A stretch of DNA of 5,012 nucleotides from Bacillota bacterium. GTDB lineage: Bacteria > Bacillota > Clostridia > Oscillospirales > Ruminococcaceae. The stretch covers positions 1 to 5,012 of the forward strand of contig JAEXZK010000259.1 of the NCBI GenBank assembly GCA_023451415.1. The letters are read 5' to 3'. Position numbers and translations under genes: made by a program. The notes under the pieces are model-generated. The model searched no databases, was not told where the DNA came from, and saw only the letters and a program-made list of their open reading frames with translations. Shown here piece by piece: positions 1-4,669 of this stretch (position 1 is its first letter; each line of letters starts with the position of its first letter).

Positions 1-1967
1 GCGTGATCCTGCTGCTGGCGGTGCCCGGGGCGGGCAAAACCACGGTGCTGGCGGCCCGGACAGCGGGCCTCCTGGTTAACAGGGGCGTCCCGGCGGAGAG
101 GATCCTCACCCTTACCTTCAACCGGGAGTCGGCCCGTGACATGGAGAAGCGATGGGACCGCCTCTTTGGCGGGCTGGATCTGCCCCGGCCGGCCTTTTCC
201 ACCATCCACAGCTTTTGCTACGGCCTGCTCAGGGAATACGCCTCCCTCCGGGGCGCACAGGTGCCCCGCCTTCTGGAAGGGGAGGGAGAAGGGGCCAAAA
301 GCCGGATCATCACCGATATTTACCGCCGCCGCACCGGCCAGTTCCTCACCGACGACCGCCTCAGCGATCTGCAAAACGCCATGGGCTACTGTGTCAATAT
401 GCGCCTTTCCCCGGAAGAAGCCAGGAAGCTGGACCGCCGGACAGAGGGCTTTTCCGCTGTTTTTGAGGAGTATACCGCCTATAAGCGGCAGCATGAGCTG
501 ATGGATTTTGACGATATGCTCCTCTTTGCCTGCACCGCCCTTGCACGCAGCGCCGCCCTCCGGGAGAGGATATCCCAGAGATATACCCACATCCAGGTGG
601 ACGAGGCCCAGGATACCTCAAAGATCCAGCATGAGATCCTGGGACAGATCTGCCGGGGGAACCTTTTCCTGGTGGGGGATGAGGACCAGAGCATCTATGG
701 TTTCCGGGGGGCGTGGCCCCAGGGGCTCACGGAATTTTTCAAGCGGTGGCCGGAGGGGACCCTCCTCAAGCTGGAGCGCAACTACCGCAGCACCGGCGCC
801 ATTGTGGAAGGCGCCGCCCGCCTCATCGCCGGGAACAGGGACCGGTACCCCAAGGCCACGGAGACGCCCCGGCAGCGGGGGGCGGATATCGCAATACATA
901 CCGGGCTGGACATTGAGGAAGAATATGAGAAAATCGCCGGGAGCCTGTGCGCCCTGAAGCCGGGGGAGACCTGCGCCGTCCTCTACCGCACCACCCACTC
1001 GGGGCTGCTGCTGGCGGCCATCCTGCGGGAGCGGGGGATACCCTTTTTCTCCCGGGAGGCCCGGCTGGGTTGGGCGGGGGACATGGTCGTCCGGGATGTC
1101 AGCGGCCTGATGCGCCTGGCCTGCGACCCGGCGGATAAGAAGCTTTTCGGCCAGCTTTACTTTAAGCTGGGCTGCGCCATCCCCCGCTCCGCCGCCGAGG
1201 CGGCCCTGGCCGGGGCCCAGGGGGACATCCGGCGGTGGATGATGGACGAGCTGGACTGGCCCTCCAAGAACACCGGGCGGCTCAGCTACGCCCGACGGAC
1301 CCTTCTGGGGATGCGGGGCAGACCGTCCCTTGCCCAGGTGGACGACATCATCCTGAAGCTGGAGTATCTCCGGGCTTTGGATAAAAAGGGGGTGGGCGGG
1401 TATCCCTTTAACACCTACGCCCAGAAGCTGGCGGTGGTCCGTGGCATTGCGGCGCGGCGCCCGGACCCCGGGGAGTTCCTGGAACAGCTGGCCCGTGGGG
1501 AAGAAGCCCTGGCCAGCCCGGGCCCGGCGGCGGTGACCCTGTCCACCGTCCATTCGGCCAAGGGGCAGGAATTTGACCGGGTGATTATCGCCGACGCCCT
1601 GGACGGCATTTTCCCGGCCTCCGACGCCATTGAGGCAGCCGCCCTGGATGACGGCGCGCCCCTGGAGGAGGAGACGCGGCTTTTTTACACGGCCATGACC
1701 CGGGCCAGAAACTGTCTGGAAATCTATGCGCCCGCCCGGGGGCTGGGCCGGAGCCTGGACCCTTCCCGGTTCCTGGGGGCGGTGATGGGGGAAGAAGCGG
1801 GAAACGCCGCTCCCGGACGCCAGGTGACCCACTCTTACTTTGGCGCCGGGCGGATTCTGGAGACCGACCCGGTGCGGGGGACCTTCACCGTGGCCTTCCG
1901 GACCGCCGGGGTCAAAACCTTCGGCTTGGAAAGCCTGGAAGACCCGCGGCTGTTCCAGACCTTGTAG
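1..1967 (+). CDS. UvrD/PcrA-like superfamily 1A DNA helicase, 5' partial
   Basis: ATP-dependent 3'-5' DNA helicase of the UvrD/Rep/PcrA type, expected to act in the cytoplasm in repair or replication restart. Numbered from the GTG at position 3, the 654 visible residues hold the SF1A motifs in order: Walker A PGAGKT (8-13), motif Ia TLTFNRESA (36-44), FSTIHSFC (65-72), motif II VDEAQD (199-204), motif III GDEDQSIYGFRG (225-236), motif IV LERNYRST (257-264), motif V STVHSAKGQEFD (514-525) and motif VI RLFYTAMTRAR (559-569). A C-terminal tail (about 608-654, HSYFGAGRI...) resembles the PcrA C-terminal region. The reading frame is open to the window edge and Walker A lies only 8 residues in, so the Q-motif and true start must be upstream; the GTG at 3 is not the start. 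The stop is TAG at 1965-1967. Walker A has PGAGKT instead of the commoner GSGKT, which suggests a UvrD-like paralogue and not the housekeeping PcrA. The exact subfamily is uncertain. No terminator is evident after the gene. Confidence 0.95.
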   Translation, partial: VILLLAVPGAGKTTVLAARTAGLLVNRGVPAERILTLTFNRESARDMEKRWDRLFGGLDLPRPAFSTIHSFCYGLLREYASLRGAQVPRLLEGEGEGAKSRIITDIYRRRTGQFLTDDRLSDLQNAMGYCVNMRLSPEEARKLDRRTEGFSAVFEEYTAYKRQHELMDFDDMLLFACTALARSAALRERISQRYTHIQVDEAQDTSKIQHEILGQICRGNLFLVGDEDQSIYGFRGAWPQGLTEFFKRWPEGTLLKLERNYRSTGAIVEGAARLIAGNRDRYPKATETPRQRGADIAIHTGLDIEEEYEKIAGSLCALKPGETCAVLYRTTHSGLLLAAILRERGIPFFSREARLGWAGDMVVRDVSGLMRLACDPADKKLFGQLYFKLGCAIPRSAAEAALAGAQGDIRRWMMDELDWPSKNTGRLSYARRTLLGMRGRPSLAQVDDIILKLEYLRALDKKGVGGYPFNTYAQKLAVVRGIAARRPDPGEFLEQLARGEEALASPGPAAVTLSTVHSAKGQEFDRVIIADALDGIFPASDAIEAAALDDGAPLEEETRLFYTAMTRARNCLEIYAPARGLGRSLDPSRFLGAVMGEEAGNAAPGRQVTHSYFGAGRILETDPVRGTFTVAFRTAGVKTFGLESLEDPRLFQTL

Positions 1968-2044
1968 GGCGGGGGCGGATTTATGGCGGGAGTGTGAACA
2001 ATCGTTAAAATGTTGTAAAAGCCATGGAAGCGCCCGCGGCCATA

Positions 2045-2053
2045 TGGTATACT
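2045..2053 (+). promoter_or_regulatory. Extended -10 promoter candidate for the membrane protein gene
   Basis: TGG at 2045-2047 directly precedes TATACT (2048-2053), forming an extended -10 element (TGnTATACT). At 17-bp spacing the -35 position holds TGGAAG (2025-2030), which matches the consensus poorly, as is common for extended -10 promoters. The start site would be near 2060, giving a leader of about 100 nt before the GTG at 2160. It is the best promoter candidate in the 192-bp gap after the helicase gene. Confidence 0.5.
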
Positions 2054-2090
2054 GTTCCCTGTTAAGAAAGCCGCAACACATAAGCCTCAA

Positions 2091-2143
2091 AGGACCCGGG
2101 CCTCCGTGCGGGCGGGTCCTGCCTATCCTGGAATCGCACGGAG
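2091..2143 (+). promoter_or_regulatory. Leader RNA with two interlocking stems (possible H-type pseudoknot)
   Basis: Stem 1 pairs AGGACCCG (2091-2098) with CGGGTCCT (2113-2120), 8 perfect base pairs. Its loop contains CTCCGTGCG (2102-2110), which is perfectly complementary to CGCACGGAG (2135-2143), 9 base pairs, extendable by a G-U pair (2111-2134). The stems cross and form an H-type pseudoknot with a 3-nt first loop (2099-2101), a 2-nt junction (2111-2112) and a 14-nt last loop (2121-2134). The element ends 4 nt before the GGAG ribosome binding site of the next gene, so a translational control role is plausible. I do not recognise a known riboswitch class. The complementarity is seen directly; folding and function are inferred. 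Confidence 0.5.
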
Positions 2144-2147
2144 AAAC

Positions 2148-2151
2148 GGAG
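2148..2151 (+). promoter_or_regulatory. Ribosome binding site (GGAG) that fixes the GTG start at 2160
   Basis: GGAG at 2148-2151 lies 8 nt before GTG at 2160-2162, an ideal spacing that supports GTG as the start codon. A second copy of the surrounding hexamer ACGGAG lies just upstream (2138-2143) inside the 3' arm of leader stem 2. Confidence 0.8.
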
Positions 2152-2159
2152 CCTAATCT

Positions 2160-3794
2160 GTGAAAAAACTGAAAAAGAGCAAAACGCTTTGCCTCCTGCT
2201 CACCACACTGCTGGTGGCGCTGTATGTGTTTGTCAATTCCCAGAACCTAAATCCCCTTTACGGTGACGGGGCTGTTTTCTGGGCGTCGGTGATCACCATT
2301 TATGTCCTGGTGTGGTGCTTCCTGACCCTGGGAGAAATTTTTATTTCTGTCACAGTGGGGGAGGCGTCTGTCCCCAAGATGAAGCTGCCCAAGGCGGCGA
2401 TTGCGGCCATTGCCATTCCATGGGCTTATGTGGCTGTGATGATGGTCATTTCCTCGCCCATCGTCAGCTTCGGCCAATACCGCAGCCAGCTGGGGGATCC
2501 GGTGGTGCGGACCTTTTCCAGCGATATGCAGGCGGTGGACCTGGCAAAGCTCCCCATCGTGGACAAGGAGCTGGCCGCCAAGCTGGCGGACAAAAAGCTG
2601 GGCGAGCGGCCTTCCCTGGGCAGCCAGGTGATGCTGGGAGAGCCCACTATCCAGATGGTAAACGATGAGCTGGTATGGGTGGTCCCCCTCCACCACTCCG
2701 GATTTTTCAAATGGCTGACCAATATGGACGGCACCCCCGGGTATGTGGTGGTATCCGCCACCAACGCCAACGAAGTGGAGTATGTAGAGAACTATAAGAT
2801 CAAATATCAGCCGGGGTGCTATCTTCTGGATGACCTGCTCCGCCATACCCGGTTCAGCGGCGGGCTCTTCCAGGGGCTCACCGACTATTCCTTTGAGCTG
2901 GACAACACGGGCCGGCCCTATTGGGTTGTCACCACCTACAAGAACACCGCGGGCTTTGCCCTGCCCGAGGCCACAGGGGTCATCCTGGTGGACGCCGCCA
3001 CCGGGGAAAGCACCACCTACACCATTGCCACCCTGCCGGACTGGGTGGACCGGGTCCAGCCCGAGGATATCGTCCTCCAGCAGATCAACAACAAGGGCGA
3101 ATATGTCCATGGTATCTTTAACTTTGCCAACAAAGATAAATATGAGGCTTCTGACGGTGAGATCATCGTTTACAACGGCGGGAGGTGCTACCTTTTTACC
3201 GGCCTTACCAGTGTGGGCAGCGACGAGAGCGCCATCGGTTTTATGATGATCGATATGGTCACCAAGGAGCCCTATCTTTACCAGATGGCGGGCGCCACCG
3301 AATATGCCGCCCAGCAGTCCGCCGAGGGCAAGGTGCAGCATCTGGGATACAGGGCGGCCTTCCCGCTGATCATCAACGTCAGCGGCCAGCCAACCTATTT
3401 TATGCCCCTTAAGGACAAGGAGGGCCTTATCAAGCAGTACGCCATGGTCTCCGTCACCAACTATTCCATCGTGGGCACCGGAGAGACTGTGTCGGCGGCC
3501 ATCAGCGACTATCAGCGGGGCCTGAGCGGGGACAGCTCCATCGACCTCAGCGGCGGCGTGGAGGAGACTAAGTTCACCGGCACGGTGAGCAGGATCGCCT
3601 CTGAGCTCAGCGGAACAGAAACGGTCTACAAGCTGATCCTGGAGCAGAAGCCCGGCGTGATCTTCACCCTCCCCGCGTCCCTCAGTGATCAGCTGGCCCT
3701 CACCATGCCCGGGGACCGGGTGACCCTGGAATATCTGGACACCGGGGATGCCTCCCTGCGGTGCTCTGCCTTCCGCAACGCGACCATTGGCTAA
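2160..3794 (+). CDS. Membrane-anchored protein of unknown function (544 aa)
   Basis: The function is not recognised. The N-terminus has a positively charged start (KKLKKSK) and three likely membrane helices at about residues 8-27, 38-66 and 78-103. The rest (about 104-544) is soluble, rich in predicted beta strand, and probably outside the membrane. Two stretches look related: about 243-285 (FELDNTGRPYWVVTTYK, then GVILVDAATGE) and about 401-432 (FPLIINVSGQPTYFMPLKD, then AMVSVTN). The pattern of a polar-Gly turn, Pro-Tyr-Trp strand and LVD-ATGE is loosely PepSY-like, but I would not assign that domain without a profile search. The last 75 residues (about 470-544) form a separate small domain with a PGDRVTLEY motif, possibly an OB-like barrel. 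From memory, similar large proteins with N-terminal helices occur in many Firmicutes without a firm function. The GTG start is supported by GGAG 8 nt upstream. The gene seems monocistronic, with its own promoter candidate, structured leader and strong terminator. Confidence 0.88.
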   Translation: MKKLKKSKTLCLLLTTLLVALYVFVNSQNLNPLYGDGAVFWASVITIYVLVWCFLTLGEIFISVTVGEASVPKMKLPKAAIAAIAIPWAYVAVMMVISSPIVSFGQYRSQLGDPVVRTFSSDMQAVDLAKLPIVDKELAAKLADKKLGERPSLGSQVMLGEPTIQMVNDELVWVVPLHHSGFFKWLTNMDGTPGYVVVSATNANEVEYVENYKIKYQPGCYLLDDLLRHTRFSGGLFQGLTDYSFELDNTGRPYWVVTTYKNTAGFALPEATGVILVDAATGESTTYTIATLPDWVDRVQPEDIVLQQINNKGEYVHGIFNFANKDKYEASDGEIIVYNGGRCYLFTGLTSVGSDESAIGFMMIDMVTKEPYLYQMAGATEYAAQQSAEGKVQHLGYRAAFPLIINVSGQPTYFMPLKDKEGLIKQYAMVSVTNYSIVGTGETVSAAISDYQRGLSGDSSIDLSGGVEETKFTGTVSRIASELSGTETVYKLILEQKPGVIFTLPASLSDQLALTMPGDRVTLEYLDTGDASLRCSAFRNATIG

Positions 3795-3805
3795 AAGAGT
3801 ATTTT

Positions 3806-3849
3806 GGCGCCGCCGCCCAGGAACTTTGCCCCGGCGGCGGCGCCTTTTT
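3806..3849 (+). terminator. Strong intrinsic terminator after the membrane protein gene
   Basis: A perfect 12-bp GC-only stem pairs GGCGCCGCCGCC (3806-3817) with GGCGGCGGCGCC (3833-3844) around a 15-nt loop, followed immediately by TTTTT (3845-3849). It begins 11 nt after the TAA stop at 3792-3794 and separates this gene from the tRNA promoter. Confidence 0.93.
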
Positions 3850-3890
3850 CGCTCAGAATAGATTTATTTGCATGTTGGCCGTAAATATGG

Positions 3891-3919
3891 TTGACAAAAG
3901 AAGGGTTTTTTGATAAAAT
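3891..3919 (+). promoter_or_regulatory. Strong sigma-A-type promoter of the tRNA-Gly/tRNA-Arg genes
   Basis: TTGACA (3891-3896) matches the -35 consensus exactly. It is followed by a 17-bp spacer and TAAAAT (3914-3919), which matches 5 of 6 bases of the -10 consensus and has TG at 3911-3912, making it an extended -10. AT-rich DNA upstream (about 3855-3885) could act as an UP element. The start should fall near 3926, about 25 nt before tRNA-Gly. This is the clearest promoter in the window, as expected for stable RNA genes. Confidence 0.9.
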
Positions 3920-3950
3920 AATCATCGTCGCTTGAAGTGACTCACTTCCT

Positions 3951-4024
<74 letters not shown>

Positions 4025-4028
4025 TGAT

Positions 4029-4044
4029 CCCCACCTGCGTGGGG
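4029..4044 (+). other. Hairpin in the spacer between tRNA-Gly and tRNA-Arg
   Basis: CCCCAC (4029-4034) and GTGGGG (4039-4044) form a perfect 6-bp stem with the tetraloop CTGC. It fills most of the 28-nt gap between the two tRNA genes and has no U-tract, so it is not a terminator. It may guide processing of the precursor transcript by RNases; that role is inferred. Confidence 0.6.
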
Positions 4045-4052
4045 TTCCTCGT

Positions 4053-4129
4053 GCGCCAGTAGCTCAGCTGGATAGAGCAACTGCCTTCTAAGCAGTAGGC
4101 CAGGGGTTCGAGTCCCTTCTGGCGCGCCA
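4053..4129 (+). tRNA. tRNA-Arg (anticodon TCT)
   Basis: Acceptor GCGCCAG (4053-4059) pairs with CTGGCGC (4119-4125). Anticodon stem ACTGC/GCAGT flanks loop CTTCTAA, with anticodon TCT at 4087-4089 reading AGA. The D-arm contains AGCTCAGCTGGATAGAGCA and the T-loop is TTCGAGT. Discriminator G is at 4126 and CCA is encoded at 4127-4129. It is 28 nt after tRNA-Gly and surely cotranscribed with it. No clear terminator follows. Confidence 0.97.
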
Positions 4130-4178
4130 ATCAAAGATTTTTCCGCGCCGGTTCCGGTGATGTGCCGCCAAAGGCAGA

Positions 4179-4256
4179 TTGCTGAAAGGAATTTTGGCCT
4201 GTACAATATGCTGCCGGTATATTGGCTTGGCTGATTTTGGCTTCTGGCGCTAGAAT
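4179..4256 (+). promoter_or_regulatory. Tandem promoter-like pairs upstream of tRNA-His
   Basis: The 161-bp gap between tRNA-Arg and tRNA-His holds three promoter-like pairs on the + strand: TTGCTG (4179-4184) with 17 bp to TACAAT (4202-4207); TTGGCC (4194-4199) with 18 bp to TATATT (4218-4223); and TTGGCT (4227-4232) with 18 bp to TAGAAT (4251-4256). Each -10 matches 5 of 6 consensus bases and the -35 hexamers match 3 or 4. The last pair would start near 4263, about 28 nt before tRNA-His, and is the best placed. They suggest separate expression of the His/Gln pair, but read-through from tRNA-Arg remains possible. Confidence 0.45.
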
Positions 4257-4290
4257 GTTTTTAACGCGTTGTAATGATGCGTCAAAATAT

Positions 4291-4368
4291 GGTGGGTATA
4301 GCGCAGCTGGTTAGCGCGCCAGATTGTGGCTCTGGAGGTCGTGGATTCGAATTCCACTATCCACCCCA
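4291..4368 (+). tRNA. tRNA-His (anticodon GTG) with encoded G-1
   Basis: Acceptor GTGGGTA (4292-4298) pairs with TATCCAC (4358-4364), one pair being G-U. The extra G at 4291 pairs with C73 (4365), the G-1:C73 pair that marks bacterial tRNA-His for histidyl-tRNA synthetase. Anticodon stem CCAGA/TCTGG flanks loop TTGTGGC, with anticodon GTG at 4326-4328 reading CAC/CAU. CCA is encoded at 4366-4368. Confidence 0.97.
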
Positions 4369-4373
4369 AATGA

Positions 4374-4425
4374 AGAAACAGGGATTTGGTGAAAGAGGTC
4401 AAGCTCTTGACCGGTCCCTGTTTCT
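4374..4425 (+). other. Nested hairpin between tRNA-His and tRNA-Gln (weak terminator or processing element)
   Basis: An outer stem of 11 perfect pairs joins AGAAACAGGGA (4374-4384) to TCCCTGTTTCT (4415-4425). Inside it a second stem pairs GGTCAA (4397-4402) with TTGACC (4407-4412) around the loop GCTC. The two stems are separated by an asymmetric internal loop of 12 nt (4385-4396) facing 2 nt (4413-4414). The 3' side ends in a short U-rich stretch (TTTCTCT), so the element could terminate weakly or attenuate. It could also be a processing site, since tRNA-Gln begins 9 nt later. Confidence 0.65.
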
Positions 4426-4433
4426 CTGTATAA

Positions 4434-4509
4434 TGGGCTGTCGCCAAGCGGTAAGGCACAGGACTTTGACTCCTGCATCCCGCTGGTTCGAATCCAGCCA
4501 GCCCAACCA
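4434..4509 (+). tRNA. tRNA-Gln (anticodon TTG)
   Basis: Acceptor TGGGCTG (4434-4440) pairs with CAGCCCA (4499-4505); the U1-A72 pair is typical of bacterial tRNA-Gln. Anticodon stem CAGGA/TCCTG flanks loop CTTTGAC, with anticodon TTG at 4466-4468 reading CAA. The T-arm is CTGG-TTCGAAT-CCAG. Discriminator A is at 4506 and CCA is encoded at 4507-4509. It is the last tRNA of the block, and an integrase gene lies 141 bp beyond its 3' end, pointing at it, so its 3' half is the likely attachment site of an integrated element. Confidence 0.97.
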
Positions 4510-4515
4510 TGAAAG

Positions 4516-4560
4516 CCCTGTAAAATGGCTGCTTTAGCCGTTCTACAGGGTTTTTGATTT
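4516..4560 (+). terminator. Intrinsic terminator of the tRNA block
   Basis: CCCTGTA (4516-4522) pairs with TACAGGG (4544-4550). After one A/C mismatch the stem continues with 7 more pairs (4524-4530 with 4536-4542, one G-U) to a 5-nt loop. The hairpin is followed by TTTTTGATTT and further T residues. It starts 7 nt after the CCA of tRNA-Gln. Confidence 0.92.
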
Positions 4561-4613
4561 TTGCGCTGTAATTCTTAGAATGCTGATAAATTCCAATAAA
4601 ACATATCTTTATA

Positions 4614-4633
4614 TCGTATAAATGTCGTACAAA
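4614..4633. repeat. Two 9-bp direct repeats one helical turn apart
   Basis: TCGTATAAA (4614-4622) and TCGTACAAA (4625-4633) match at 8 of 9 positions and lie 11 bp apart. They sit in the AT-rich stretch between tRNA-Gln and the integrase gene, next to the integrase terminator. They could be binding sites for the integrase or an accessory factor, but two short AT-rich repeats may also be chance. Confidence 0.35.
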
Positions 4634-4669
4634 ATGGGTCTGTGAATATATCACAGACCCATCTTTTTT
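4634..4669. terminator. Bidirectional terminator overlapping the integrase 3' end
   Basis: ATGGGTCTGTGA (4634-4645) and TCACAGACCCAT (4651-4662) form a perfect 12-bp stem with a 5-nt loop (ATATA). Reading +, the stem is followed by C and TTTTTT (4664-4669). Reading -, it is followed by TTTT (complement of 4630-4633 region). It can therefore end integrase transcription from the right and any tRNA read-through from the left. On the - strand, one arm is the last codons of the integrase gene, including its stop. Confidence 0.88.

Noticed and set aside
3..5. GTG at position 3 as the start of the helicase
   Set aside because: It lies only 7 codons before Walker A, leaving no room for the Q-motif, and the frame is open to the edge, so the gene begins upstream of the window.
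1968..2040. A terminator for the helicase gene
   Set aside because: The stretch has GC-rich words (GGCGGG, CGCCCGC) and restriction-like palindromes but no solid stem followed by a U-tract.
618..2090. A long open frame (490 codons) on the - strand across the helicase gene
   Set aside because: It is an antisense shadow in GC-rich coding DNA. The + strand frame carries all SF1A helicase motifs, while the - strand product is proline/glycine/arginine-rich with no recognisable domain.
2091..2120. The 8-bp leader stem as an intrinsic terminator
   Set aside because: The stem is followed by GCCTATCC, with no run of T, so termination there is unlikely.
2247..3341. A 364-codon open frame on the - strand inside the membrane protein gene
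   Set aside because: It is antisense to a well-supported gene with a good ribosome binding site and terminator, and its product is low in complexity (Gly/His/Val-rich) without motifs.
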